DNA from: Ipomoea triloba
Lineage: Eukaryota; Streptophyta; Magnoliopsida; Solanales; Convolvulaceae
Direction of reading: 5' to 3'
DNA: 64,000 nucleotides
Assembly (NCBI RefSeq): GCF_003576645.1
Contig: NC_044917.1
Span: 5,808,945 to 5,872,944, forward strand
In this document: positions 22,496-35,255 of the stretch, one piece after another
How positions within the stretch are numbered: the first letter of the stretch is position 1
How the letters are laid out: every line of letters begins with the position of its first letter
The notes under the pieces: generated by a model
Seen by the model: the letters and a program-made list of their open reading frames with translations, nothing else
Database searches by the model: none
What the model was told of the DNA's origin: nothing
Position numbers and translations under genes: made by a program

Positions 22496-23084
22496 GAGTT
22501 GTGATTTTCATTCAAACGAAAGGCTAGTCATTCCCATTTGAGCCAATAACTATTGCTAATTGATGCATTTTGAACTGATGAGCTCACATACCAATTACTA
22601 AAGTCTGCGAGTAGCTTTTTGTTTTTAATTGAATTTTACCCTAATTATACAGATAGAGAAATAACAACAAATTGTATTGAACACAGAAATTGACAATAGA
22701 TGAATTTGTTTTGCATATCATTAGTTATGCAAAATTTATTGACACTCACTCACTCATATGATGATGACAATAGTCTAGCTACATTCTTGTATAAGTTTTG
22801 AGTTTAACATTATATATAGGACGTAATTCTTTGAGAACTAGTATTTAAAGAGAACTAAGAACCAATCAGAGTCGTCTATCTTGAAAAATCTAATATTGTT
22901 AGACATTTCATGCAAATTTAACACTTGGGGTTTATGTTGTTGGATTTGGTTTAATCCACTCTCTCTAATGTTGTTATTTGTTACTAGTATTTGGCTTTGT
23001 ATTTTTGTTGTGTTTGATTAAAGCAAATTCCTTTGTTTAATTTTCTATTCACTAATATATTTTATTTTCTTCTTTTAAAATTTT

Positions 23085-23275
23085 GTTCTGTATTAAGATT
23101 GGAAGCATAGAGGAACCCTCCAATTGGGACCCCACTTGTGGGTGGGTTTGGGACAAAATCCATGTCGAATATCATATGATAGTCTGATGGGAAAACGAGT
23201 GAGACAGGGGCTACGTACCTAGCTAATAAATGGAATGCATAATTGAGGTGTCATTAATATTTTAAAAATAAAATA
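23085..23275 (+). pseudogene. Orphan XTH upstream region without a gene
   Basis: GGGTTTGGGACAAAATCC, GGCTACGTACCTAGCT and ATTGAGGTGTCATTAATATT match, in the same order, the region before XTH-C at 16288-16470. No XTH reading frame follows. It is probably the remnant of another duplicated XTH unit. Confidence 0.55.
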
Positions 23276-23495
23276 AAATACACAAATTATTAGTTGCATA
23301 CATATAAAATATGATGTAAGATTAAAAGGATATTGGGAATCCTAGATGAGTTTAACGAATAATTAGTTTATTAACTATAAGATTTTATGTTTAACCCTCA
23401 ACGAGAGATGTTTATTGAATTTTTTTGTTTAAGTCGATTATTTATGGAAGTCTTAGACTGATTTATCTCATATCGCACATATGTTACTATATGTC

Positions 23496-23529
<34 letters not shown>

Positions 23530-25600
23530 CAAAATTTTATGAATTACATTACTCTTATATACTTTTAAACGTTTTTGCATACATGCATAACTTTGATGTA
23601 TGAAAAATCACCTAAAACTAACCATCTTTATCTATTTATAGCGTTAGAAATTGTGCCAAACTAGAAAAAAGTCACGCAACCCACACCCACGACCGCAGTC
23701 GGCCAGAGTTGAGAGAGAGGGATCAAAGAGAGAGAGATGGGGAATGATTGAACATACTTTTTAATGAGTTTTAAAGTCCTTTAAAAATACTTTAATTTTG
23801 AGAAAAATGCAATACTTTTAAATCAAAATTTAATATTTAGATGTTCAACAATTACTTATGAGAAAAAGTGTAATACTAATAAAATGTAATACTTGAAGAA
23901 ACATGTTATATTTTTAATGAAAAATGATAAATATATTTTAAAATCAAAATGTAATTTTAAGAATTGGAAAGTTACTTATAAGAAAAATTGTAATATTTAT
24001 ATTATAAGGAAAAATGTAATATTTATGAAAAAATTAACATGTTTCGCATATTTTTATAAGAGAATTTGTCAATGTGTAAATAAGATTCATTGCTTAAACA
24101 ACTCACTCCCATTTTATTTAAACCAACTTATGTTGGTGTTATGCAAATGGTTTGAAAATGTATAGTGTTCCGTATTTACAAAAGAAACTAAAATGTTACT
24201 TTCTCTTATTAAAGTTGACGGTTATAATGCGTTATCGGATATTATTTGAGTATTATAGAGTATTTGAACACAATATTGAGTACAGTGTTTGAGTGCAATT
24301 CTCAGTATACAATTGAGTTCAGTGTGTGTTTTGTCTAGTCAGAAGTGTCGTGTCTCTACAAGTGTTTGTGAGCCTTTTATCTTCCTCAGCTCAGTAATGG
24401 AGCGTTAATGCCAAGGGCTGAGGAGCCGTTGAGCATTAATGTCTTGAGCTGAACGTTGGGTGTCAATGCTGAGGAGTTGAACGTTGGACATCAATGTTGA
24501 GGGGTTGAACGTTGGGCATCAATGCTGATGAGTTGAACCGTTGAGCATTGATGCTAAGGAGTGAGGTGTCTTGAGTAGTTTAAATGACAACTATTTTGCT
24601 TTTAGGTCCTACCAGTGGTTTCGGGTCGGATGCCCAATTATCCTGTCAAAAGTTATTACATGATATTTTTTAATTGATATGACATCAATTATTTTTTTTT
24701 TAATTTTTATTAACTACTTTTAAATTAATCGATCTACCATAAATTAATAAATAAATATTTGCCACATAAACAAGAGAAACAAGAAATGAATATGTATGGA
24801 GTGCGTGAATAATGTAAATTGTCATTTATTCCCCATCTAATCTAAAGTTAAATACGCTTGTCTAGTCCGTTAACGCATTGCAAGAATTTAATATTTTAAA
24901 CCTTAGCTTGGTGCATCGATCGATAATCGCCTAGTCGGATCGGATCAAATGGTTAAATGTTAGAATATTATTATAGTCGTTAATCATTGACTCATTGTGC
25001 ATACGTCTAATACAATAATAATTCATTACCGCCGTCACTAATTATCCATTCCTAATATAATAATGCATTGTCTTTACCATTAAAAATTTGTTTCACAAAT
25101 CAATGGATTAAATATGAAATAGTTTTGAAAATAAATTATTACATATAAAAAAAATTAAAAATGATGGATTAGATCTAGAAGTATGTCATATAAATCGCAT
25201 CTATACGAAAGAAATTACATATGACACTTTATAATTCCATTTAAGTGATCATTGATCTTAATTAATTTTATTGCATGTGCGCTAAAGACTTTGTGGTCAA
25301 GCAGCATAATTGTGACCCTCCCGAGTGAGAGGTCAAACTCTTAGGGCTAGAGACCATCAAGGTAACAAAAGGATACATGCATTTGTAGCTAATTGTAGTT
25401 TTTATTTATTTATTTGTTGCGTGTGAGGAAATGGCACAAGTTGCTTAATGAAAAGTATAAAGATACACATGGGTAGATGGAGCTAGCTTTCATATATATG
25501 GTGCCGCGTTTGACATTCCTGCGCTGCGATGCGCTGTTTGAGAATTGGAGTAGATCGATAGATGAGATGAGATGGAACAACACATTACACATGCATTGAT
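23276..25600. other. D-E intergenic region, distal part
   Basis: AT-rich with no credible gene. It contains an AT run at 23497-23528 and a degenerate minisatellite at about 24405-24565. A possible SINE-like relic with GAGAGGTCAAACTCTTAGGG lies near 25290-25370. Confidence 0.5.
24405..24565. repeat. Degenerate minisatellite, ~33-bp unit
   Basis: About five units built on GCTGAGGAGTTGAACGTTG followed by GGCATCAATGCT-like sequence. They are more GC-rich than the surroundings. Confidence 0.7.
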
Positions 25601-25739
25601 GCATGCTTGGAGGTGGAGATGGTGACCAGCTAACCTACATACGCGTATGGTATACAATAATTATTATATATTATTCCTTTTGCTTCAATTCGATCATTAT
25701 TCAACGTCTCCAATCATTCCCAATAAACAAAACATTATT

Positions 25740-25825
25740 CCAGCTCACTTCTTTCTTCTCTTTCCCCCCTCTCCGATCCTTCCTTCACACTATATATGCC
25801 TAATCATTTCCGTTGCTATATATAC
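25740..25825 (+). promoter_or_regulatory. XTH-E promoter region
   Basis: CCAGCTCACTTCTTTC and the box CTCCGATCCTTCCTTCAC (about 25771-25788) are followed by a TATA box (TATATATA) at about 25817. The ATG is about 155 bp further on, a longer leader than in the other copies. Confidence 0.5.
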
Positions 25826-25973
25826 ACACCTCTCTTCCAATCCCCCAAACACATCCTCATCAATTCCATCACAATATATAAAACCCAATTCTTCTTCTTC
25901 TTCACAACACCGTTAGTTCCATCTGCATATGTACTAGGAATCATATATATATAGTTTGAAATAGGATCTCGAG

Positions 25974-27072
25974 ATGTCATCATCTAATAAGCTCCAGCTT
26001 TGTATGATAATAGCGGCCAGCCTAGTGGCCGTGGCCGTGGCCGGAAACTTCTACCGAGATGCCCAAATGTATTTCGGCAATGGACGCGGTCAAGTGATGG
26101 ATGGCGGCAAGATGATCGCCCTCAAACTCGACAAAGAATCCGGTTCCGGTTTCCAGTCCAAAAATGAGTATCTTTTCGGCAGATTTGACATGCAACTCAA
26201 GCTTGTCCCCGGCAATTCTGCTGGCACTGTCACCACCTTCTATGTAAGTAGTTTTAATTTCCTATATATATGTGTGTGTGATTATATATTGTTCTTCACC
26301 TTCTTGCTATATATGAACAAGCTTATAAGCTAAGATTGATTTGGTTTGTGCGTGGTATTATTGGAACGAACAGCTATCATCTCTGGGAGAAGGGCACGAT
26401 GAAATCGACTTTGAATTCTTGGGGAATGTGTCTGGGCAACCTTACACAGTCCATACCAATGTATACTCTCAAGGGAAAGGTAACAAGGAGCAACAGTTTC
26501 ATCTCTGGTTCGACCCAACTGCCGCATTTCACACTTACACCATTCTCTGGAACCCTCAAAGAATCATGTAAGCAGCGCTATCTAGCTCAGCTCGCTCATT
26601 CCCATTTTATTAATTTTGCAGTTCCAAAATATTCAATTCTATACTATTATATTGCTGCAGTTTCATGGTGGATAACAATCCTATTAGAGTATTCAACAAT
26701 CACGAGAGCATTGGGATTCCATTCCCAAAGAACCAGCCCATGAGAGTATACTGCAGTTTGTGGAATGCAGATGAGTGGGCAACCCAGGGAGGATTGGTGA
26801 AGACAGATTGGTCACATGCTCCGTTCACTGCCTACTACAGAAACTTCAATGCCAACGCTTGTGTCGTAACAAACGGAGTTTCTTCCTGCAATTCCATAGC
26901 AGCACAATCACCTTCAAGCAGCAATCAAGAATGGCAAACGCAGGGTCTTGATGCGAAGGGCAGGAATAGAGTCCGATGGGTACAAAGCAAGCATATGGTC
27001 TACAATTACTGCGCCGATGCCAAGCGCTTCCCGCAGGGATTTTCTGCTGAATGCAAACGCTCAAGGTTCTAA
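25974..27072 (+). CDS. XTH: Xyloglucan endotransglucosylase/hydrolase, XTH-E (three exons)
   Basis: Three exons, 25974-26243, 26374-26567 and 26661-27072, encode 291 residues. It is a near-twin of XTH-D: the exon 2 protein ([18 protein letters not shown] onward) is the same, with [11 protein letters not shown] at 98-108. It differs by a three-residue insertion in the variable C-terminal loop ([12 protein letters not shown] against AASNSNQEW) and Asn for Ser after MVDN. The signal peptide ends near VAVA before GNFYRDAQ. The second intron is present in the same phase as in D. Confidence 0.95.
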
Positions 27073-30000
27073 GAGAATCATCATGCAATAAGTTGACGGA
27101 TCGGAAATGCATGAATTCTTTAGTGTGGCCTTCGGTTTTATTTTAAGTTTCAACATTTTATATGCGTTAGTGTGGTTTATTAAAGATAAATTCTTTATTC
27201 TTTGTCATTTCAATAAGGGAAGTTCGTGGATTGTAATCCAATATTATGTATTGTAATAATAATTGCTGTTGGTTTCTTGATTGAACTAGTACCTGGAACT
27301 TCGAACAAATTGTTTAATTTTAATGGTTCCTCAAATTGGTCAAACTATACGAGTCTAATACCATATTTCATGATCTTTTTAGACTTTTGTAATCACTTTC
27401 ATATCACAAATCCTTATAGACTTTCACAAAATTTAAAATTTTTATTGAATTATATTAATACTTACGGAGTATTTTCTTATAAAAACTTTTATAATATATC
27501 ATTATATTTTCATAGATCTAAAATAAGTTTATGTATTACACTTGAAAAAAAAAAGAGCTTTTTAATACAATTAAAATTTATATAAAAAATAAAAAAATAA
27601 AATCACCCCTACCCGTCTTCGTTTCCGGACAAAGAAATGGGCTTCATCTCCAGTTTAGAGACAAAGAGGGAGGAGCGGGTAGTTTTTTTATTTTAGTTTA
27701 TTTAAACGTATTAAAATAAATTTAAAATACGTAGTAATAATTTTTTATTAGTCGCATCAGTAGTAACCGAAGGAACATGTTAATTTTAATTGTATGATTT
27801 TGGACCATCCAGAGACCCAATTATAGTGTTTGAGTTGAATAGCACAATTATATTTTTAGTATTATTCAAATAAATATTATGAATTGATGCTCATCAAGTA
27901 TATTGTAAATTCATAAACCTAGGTGTTTCAGATAATGTTGGTAAGCCGAATTCACGTTAGGTCAGTTTGGTAAAATAGCTAGTCTATCAGTCAGTTTTGA
28001 CTTATTTGATTACTATTAGCTATTTGACTTAGTTAAAAAAAAATCAATATAAGTGTTTGATTAGTTAAATTTTTATAACTCCAAAATCCTAAAATTCAAA
28101 AAATTGATCAAAACAACTTTTTGAATTAATTTTTTGGGAAAAGAAATTATACCAAACAACGCTAACCTAATTTTATCAACTATTTATACCTTCTAACCTA
28201 ATCAGCTAACAGCCATTTACCAAGCAGGGCCAAAGCCCGAACAAGTTTTCGGCTTAATTACTCCATATTTATTTCCTTTGCAGATCAATAAAAATATTAC
28301 GCACTCAATATTTTTTAAATAAAATAAAAGTTTGTTCAAGAGTGTTAGAAGCATATACTTTGATTTGTCACAATCATGGATGAGGTATCAGGTAGTATGA
28401 GATGTGATGTATAATGTATTTGTCAATACCATGCAACCAGCTGTTTTTTAATTTCATTTTGCTGGTTTTGGCGTATGTTTATTTAATGATATAAAGCATT
28501 ACTCATTTATTTTTTAAAATATTTTTTATAATTTGGTCGATTAATAGTATTTTTTTAAATAATACTAAGGTATAGATATTATATTTACTAATACTAAATT
28601 AATTATATAAACTAGTGATAACATCAAAATTAAACTCTGACTGGTCTTATTACATAAAAACATCTCATGCAAAATAAATCTTAAATATGTAATACTTCTT
28701 GGCTACTACCCCTTCAATTCTTTTTCATTACATAATAGTACATACGTCAAAAGCTTAAAACCTATTCAAAATTTTTAATTGTTTTATCCACATGATTGAA
28801 GTAAAATCTAATTAAATTTCTAACTATGCAATTTTTACCTAGAACCAAACCACAACAGTAAAAAAAAAATGAAAGTTATATAATAATTTGTATTTGGTTT
28901 ATAATTTAGTTTCGCATGTTTCTAATAGTTTAGTGACCTAATAATTACACAAACTAAAAAGTTTAGTAGTTTGTTTTGACGCTTATTCATATTTCTAATC
29001 AATTCATTTTGAATAAAATTTATCAATTGAATTGTACTTAATCATGTAATTTTATCTTAAAATTATTTTTTTCATGAAAATAACATTTAGAGCAAGTAAC
29101 ATGCTTTATGAAAAAGGGCAATTAACCTAAAATAAATTAAAAAAATTAAAAATGTTTCGAAATGAGTAATCGAGTTAATAAAACATAATTTTTATTATTG
29201 TTAACACCTCCTTAATTAAGTTAGTAACTTAATAGTATAATTATGTTCTGATTTATCTGGTTCGTAGAAGCAAAGGCAGGTTGGATTCAATCTTTAAAAA
29301 TCTAGAAGGGTGGAGAGAGAATAGCAAAAAGTGGATAGAATTAGTCAACCACCGTCACCCAATTGTGAAAGTGGGATTAGTCCTTTTCCATATACAGCTC
29401 ACTCATATTTTTTCCATTCATATTTATATTTATATATTGTACTGCTGGTTGTTGCCTGCACTAAACAATCCCTGACAATACGACAATACATTCATGTGAA
29501 AATGACCAACATGCAAGTGTCCAATACGGCTTCAAGCCTTCAATTCCCATCGAACAATTTGAGTGATGCTATTCAAGTATTTGACCTCGTCAAACAAAAA
29601 AAAATCAGGCCCCGCATGAGCAGTTAAGTTAGTCACAAGAATGAAATTTTGAGAAGAAAGACTGATATCCAGTCTCACCAACAGCAGTGTGAGTGTAACC
29701 TCTCAGAGTGTATAGTAATTAGTAAGCAAAGGTCTAGCATTTGTATATGAAAAATTATGGTTACCCGACCAAACCAACCACATGATTAACTTGAATGAGC
29801 TTGCCTAGTATTTTTCATTTTTATATTTATATAGAGTAGCAATTTCAATTTATAATTTATTGGATTAAGCATTATTGAACTTCATTTTTTTTTTATAAGA
29901 TGGGTATTTTTGCCCGTCTTCACAAGATAGTTGTTTTGGTAGATTTGATTTCTTCAAGAGTTAGTTAAATGAGACTTTAATATATGGTTTACATTTGCAA

Positions 30001-30478
30001 ATTATAATTATATTTTTTTCCATATATTAATTTACAAGTTCCCATTATTGTAGGTTTTGAAGGTCTCAGTTAGTAAAGCACCAAAACTAGGAATGATAAT
30101 GGGTCGGTGGGTCGAAAAGAGTTACATCCATCACTTGGTCCAAATTATATTTTCTCCGGCCCCAACTCGTATTGGGTGGATTTTTTAAAAACACACCCTC
30201 ACCCTACTGGGTGTGACTACCCACTATGAGCACCCACCACTTATCATATTTTTCTTTTCTTTTTTTTTTATAAATAATATTGAAATTACTTACACATAAT
30301 AAAATTCATTATTTATACTAAAACAAAAAATAATAGAAATATTTAAACATAATAACTAAATTGTTAATTTTTAAAAAATAAACTTAGTAGTTTAAATATA
30401 AAAATAATAAAAAAAAAAGTTACACAAAGTTATAAAATTTTTTATAAATAACTACGTACTAGTACTTATTTTACTACT

Positions 30479-30480
<2 letters not shown>
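27073..30480. other. E-F intergenic region
   Basis: After the 3' end of E (AATTCTTTATTCTTTGTC near 27190) the sequence is AT-rich. No gene with recognisable domains is found; the short frames near 27226, 29281 and 29331 lack motifs. A probable MITE lies at 27958-28220, and a diverged element starts near 30089 (AATGATAATGGGTCGG). Confidence 0.5.
27958..28220. mobile_element. Probable MITE, GTTTGGTAAA-type
   Basis: The left end GGTCAGTTTGGTAAAATAGCT and right end CATTTACCAAGCAGGGCC are imperfect inverted repeats of a common plant MITE type (TTTGGTAAA / TTTACCAA with CAGGGCC end). TATTAGCTATTTGAC and CAGCTAACAGCC are subterminal. No target-site duplication was confirmed. Confidence 0.5.

Positions 30481-30570
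<90 letters not shown>
30481..30570. repeat. (AT)n-(AG)n compound microsatellite
   Basis: About 30 AT units followed by about 14 AG units. The same compound repeat recurs at 31996-32083, immediately after the single n at 31995. Confidence 0.95.
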
Positions 30571-30576
<6 letters not shown>

Positions 30577-31062
30577 GGTCGAGTGGTGGTTCTAGGTGAA
30601 TTTTGTACATAGAATTTGAATCCAACCCGAACCGATGTGGATTTACTTTTTTAAGACCCATTTCTGAATCAACACTTACAATCATTCAAAAAATACTCGA
30701 CTCACGCTTGGTTGATTCAAGTGGATATCCGCACGGCGGATTGAAATTTCCTCCATCCAAAACCGATATCTTATAAAAAAAATGGTGAGTCAATAATGTT
30801 TAATTTAATAATTAAAAACAAAATTACAATTTTGTTTTTTAAGGGTAAATAAATAAATAAATAGTTGGAAGTCAATTACATTGCGTGAGGAGTAGGTAAA
30901 TATTAAATCTGGTTAGGCAAGACTGAATAGCTGGAATCCACTGGTCAGAAAATGACATATCCTCGGAAGCCAGCACGCCGCCCCCTCTTGAAATAAACGC
31001 GTGGGTACCAATTCTCGGCCGGCTCTATCTGTTAAGCGCCACCTTCATATCCACTCAAAATC

Positions 31063-31069
31063 TATATAA
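31063..31069 (+). promoter_or_regulatory. TATA box of XTH-F (same in G and H)
   Basis: TATATAAGCACTCAGCTC, about 80 bp before the ATG. Identical at 32576 before G, and with one base changed at 40022 before H. Confidence 0.6.
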
Positions 31070-31147
31070 GCACTCAGCTCATAATACTCCAACCATCCAT
31101 CCATCCCATCAAGTATTCCCTTTCGTTCCCAAAATCACCAGAAAAAT

Positions 31148-31994
31148 ATGAAGTCTTCTTCTTCAACATCAGTTCCCACCATGTTTTTGCAGCTCACAGT
31201 GCTCCTTGCTTTCATCGTCCTCTCAGCTTCCGCTGGGAATTTCTACCAGGACGTTCAGATCACTTTTGGAGGCGATCAGCGCGCTAAGATACTCGAGGGC
31301 GGCCGCCTTCTCGACCTGACTTTAGACCAGGCCTCTGGCTCTGGCTTTCAATCCAAAAATGAGTATTTGTTTGGGAGATTCGACATGCAGCTCAAGCTCG
31401 TCCCTGCCAATTCTGCTGGCACTGTCACCACCTTTTATGTATGTCTCTAAGCTTCAATTCCTTAGTACCACCATAAGTTTAATTATATGTTTTTACGTTT
31501 AGTTTTCTGATCAAAGTTTGGTACTATGTGCTACAGTTATCGTCTCTAGGAGCAGGACATGACGAGATTGATTTCGAGTTCCTGGGAAATTCATCTGGAC
31601 AACCTTACACAATCCACACCAATGTTTACTCCCAAGGAAAAGGTGATAAAGAACAACAATTCCACCCATGGTTCGACCCTACAACTTCCTTCCACACCTA
31701 CTCCATTCTTTGGAATCCTCAACGCATCATGTAAGTGTCTATCTAATCTGTACAAAGTACAATCCATACATACATAATGAATATATTCTACACCGCAGCA
31801 GAAAATTAAACGTACGTGTACTGATCAAATTTAATGTTTCTTGATTTTACAGATTCTTGATAGATAACATTCCGATAAGAGTATTCAACAACGACGAAGC
31901 TATTGGCGTGCCATTCCCAAAGAACCAAGCCATGAAGGTTTACGCTAGCCTTTGGAACGCAGACGACTGGGCAACCCAGGGCGGGCGGGTTAAA
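31148..31994 (+). CDS. XTH: XTH-F, truncated at a one-base gap (likely assembly duplicate of XTH-G)
   Basis: Exons 31148-31438, 31537-31730 and the start of exon 3 at 31853-31994 are identical, as far as I can see, to XTH-G at a constant offset of 1,513 bases, introns and promoter included. The frame stops at the n (31995) after GCGGGCGGGTTAAA, at the codon where G continues with ACGGATTGG. It then jumps into the (AT)n repeat that also precedes F. It is therefore better read as an unmerged contig end than as a pseudogene. The encoded part has the signal peptide and [11 protein letters not shown] at 105-115, but lacks the C-terminal XET region. Confidence 0.85.
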
Positions 31995-31995
31995 N

Positions 31996-32089
<94 letters not shown>

Positions 32090-33507
32090 GGTCGAGTGGT
32101 GGTTCTAGGTGAATTTTGTACATAGAATTTGAATCCAACCCGAACCGATGTGGATTTACTTTTTTAAGACCCATTTCTGAATCAACACTTACAATCATTC
32201 AAAAAATACTCGACTCACGCTTGGTTGATTCAAGTGGATATCCGCACGGCGGATTGAAATTTCCTCCATCCAAAACCGATATCTTATAAAAAAAATGGTG
32301 AGTCAATAATGTTTAATTTAATAATTAAAAACAAAATTACAATTTTGTTTTTTAAGGGTAAATAAATAAATAAATAGTTGGAAGTCAATTACATTGCGTG
32401 AGGAGTAGGTAAATATTAAATCTGGTTAGGCAAGACTGAATAGCTGGAATCCACTGGTCAGAAAATGACATATCCTCGGAAGCCAGCACGCCGCCCCCTC
32501 TTGAAATAAACGCGTGGGTACCAATTCTCGGCCGGCTCTATCTGTTAAGCGCCACCTTCATATCCACTCAAAATCTATATAAGCACTCAGCTCATAATAC
32601 TCCAACCATCCATCCATCCCATCAAGTATTCCCTTTCGTTCCCAAAATCACCAGAAAAATATGAAGTCTTCTTCTTCAACATCAGTTCCCACCATGTTTT
32701 TGCAGCTCACAGTGCTCCTTGCTTTCATCGTCCTCTCAGCTTCCGCTGGGAATTTCTACCAGGACGTTCAGATCACTTTTGGAGGCGATCAGCGCGCTAA
32801 GATACTCGAGGGCGGCCGCCTTCTCGACCTGACTTTAGACCAGGCCTCTGGCTCTGGCTTTCAATCCAAAAATGAGTATTTGTTTGGGAGATTCGACATG
32901 CAGCTCAAGCTCGTCCCTGCCAATTCTGCTGGCACTGTCACCACCTTTTATGTATGTCTCTAAGCTTCAATTCCTTAGTACCACCATAAGTTTAATTATA
33001 TGTTTTTACGTTTAGTTTTCTGATCAAAGTTTGGTACTATGTGCTACAGTTATCGTCTCTAGGAGCAGGACATGACGAGATTGATTTCGAGTTCCTGGGA
33101 AATTCATCTGGACAACCTTACACAATCCACACCAATGTTTACTCCCAAGGAAAAGGTGATAAAGAACAACAATTCCACCCATGGTTCGACCCTACAACTT
33201 CCTTCCACACCTACTCCATTCTTTGGAATCCTCAACGCATCATGTAAGTGTCTATCTAATCTGTACAAAGTACAATCCATACATACATAATGAATATATT
33301 CTACACCGCAGCAGAAAATTAAACGTACGTGTACTGATCAAATTTAATGTTTCTTGATTTTACAGATTCTTGATAGATAACATTCCGATAAGAGTATTCA
33401 ACAACGACGAAGCTATTGGCGTGCCATTCCCAAAGAACCAAGCCATGAAGGTTTACGCTAGCCTTTGGAACGCAGACGACTGGGCAACCCAGGGCGGGCG
33501 GGTTAAA
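31996..33507. repeat. Exact ~1.5-kb repeat of 30483-31994
   Basis: From the (AT)n(AG)n tract to exon 3 of the XTH, this interval repeats the preceding one with the same spacing (offset 1,513) and no base difference noticed, introns included. The boundary is a single n at 31995. A recent true duplication would rarely end exactly at an unresolved base. Confidence 0.85.
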
Positions 33508-33777
33508 ACGGATTGGACCAAGGCTCCATTCACGGCCTCGTACAGGAACTATAACGCCAATGCTTGTGTTTGGTCAGCTCAGTCATCGAGCTCGTCGTGC
33601 GGCGGTTCGACCCAGTCTTCAAGCGGGGCCCAGGCATGGCAGACCCAAGACCTTGATGCGAAGGGCAGAAACAGAATCCGATGGGTGCAACAGAAATTCA
33701 TGATTTATAATTACTGTGCTGATGTTAAGAGGTTCCCTCAGGGTCTTCCTCCAGAATGCAAGCGTTCAAGGTTCTAA
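32661..33777 (+). CDS. XTH: Xyloglucan endotransglucosylase/hydrolase, XTH-G (three exons)
   Basis: Three exons, 32661-32951, 33050-33243 and 33366-33777, encode 298 residues. The N-terminus is seven residues longer than in A-E ([20 protein letters not shown]...), with a signal peptide ending near SASA before [19 protein letters not shown] lies at 105-115, followed by the glycosylation site NSS. The C-terminal XET region has a serine-rich insert between cysteines ([15 protein letters not shown]) and ends ECKRSRF. It carries Pro141 in QFHPWFDP where A-E have QFHLWFDP. The closest paralogue is H. Confidence 0.95.
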
Positions 33778-35250
33778 GTATTATCTTAGGTTATGATAAT
33801 GCTTTGCGCGCGTGGTGTGATTATTAGATTATGTTGTGGATCGATTCTTTTAATTTAATTTCCCAGTGAAAATTATTGTATTTGTTTTGTAGAAATTAAA
33901 GCATTCTTTTTGTAATAATTTAAGCAAATACAATAACCGATGAATTATTATATATTAGTTGTGACTCAACAATTCTTTCACTTTGCAGATTTGGAGTTAA
34001 CATATTTAGTATTTGTCAATAGTACGTGACTTCAATTTCACGTAAGTCGTTAACCAAATTTTGGTTCCTTTAGGTTTATTTGGTAAACGACAATTCCAAT
34101 TCTTTCCCAGATCAGATGTTGTTTTCCGTTTGAAATTAGATTCTTGTTATTCGATCTTTACTTTCACCATAGAGTTTAGAGCACACGTACGTTGTGGACG
34201 TTAGTTGTCCATGTTATGGGAGTAATATAGAGATAGCACGCAGCTGCCAACAAACTGCTGGATGGACTCTAAAGTTTGGCACCCAAATATTTGTCGCCAT
34301 TTCACTTTATCCTTTTTGCTTCCTTTCACTCTTCCTCTGTGCATTCTCATTTGATTTCGTGAGCATTATATTAGTCAGTCTTAGAACTTTTAAGGATCAA
34401 TGTTCATTATATGATTATTCGTGTTTTCTTTTCTACAAATGTGCTTATTTTGTGAATTTACCCTTAGAAGTTTTAGGAATTAATGTTCAATATATGTTTA
34501 TGAATGACTCTTTGAGTTTGAGTATGGGTTGCATTAAGGCATCTCCACCTGTGGAAATTAAAGGGGACAAAATGGGAGAAACATGGATTCGGCATATATA
34601 GATGAAGTAGATCTTCATGCGCTCTCCGAGTTTGAGCTGAGTATGTCCAAAATTCACATATGGTCTTGGATACACTCTCCTTCATAAGCTCTAGCATGTG
34701 TTCCTCCATAATCTATCTCCAACATACTCTCTAACATGTCATCAAATCCTGGCAGCAACAGGAGAACGCAACCATTTTGGTCGCCAAAGAGAAGGCAACC
34801 AAAACCCAATGGAGCAATGTTTTTTAGATTAGATGTAAGTCTGATATGCGTATGACGTATAAAATACATCATGCACAAGTCGGACTTACGTTTGACTCCG
34901 TATTTCAAAAGAAATGAAGTCATTTGAGTTTGGGACATGTTTTTTTTGATGCCATCAGTATCTCCCAAACTCTTTTTTCTTTTTTAAAACTTTTTAAAAC
35001 ATTTCTATTTTTATCAACTACTTCAAAGTTCGTCGCATTTCAGTCAATAATCCTATCATGGATATTTAAGTTTATATATAACAATATGAACTTTGGTGTG
35101 CATCCCTTCAATCTCTTGATTGATTATTTATTTCTAATAGATTATTTATTGTATGTAAAAGATTATACTTCCTAACTTAAATTTCACCATTCATTTAATC
35201 TCGTTTTTATATTTCTACTTGATCAATATTTGTGCTTGACTTGTTTATGG
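33778..35250. other. G 3' region and spacer before LTR copy 2
   Basis: The 3' untranslated region of G runs to about 33920. The rest is AT-rich; open frames at 34194-34968 on either strand show no family resemblance. Nothing functional is identified. Confidence 0.5.
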
Positions 35251-35255
35251 ATTAC

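Noticed and set aside
31148..31994. XTH-F as a true pseudogene truncated by an AT repeat
   Set aside because: The break coincides with an n and the sequence then repeats the upstream DNA exactly, which fits contig overlap better.
34194..34601. Open frame of 135 codons after XTH-G
   Set aside because: No domain, AT-rich codon use, no homologous counterpart behind H.
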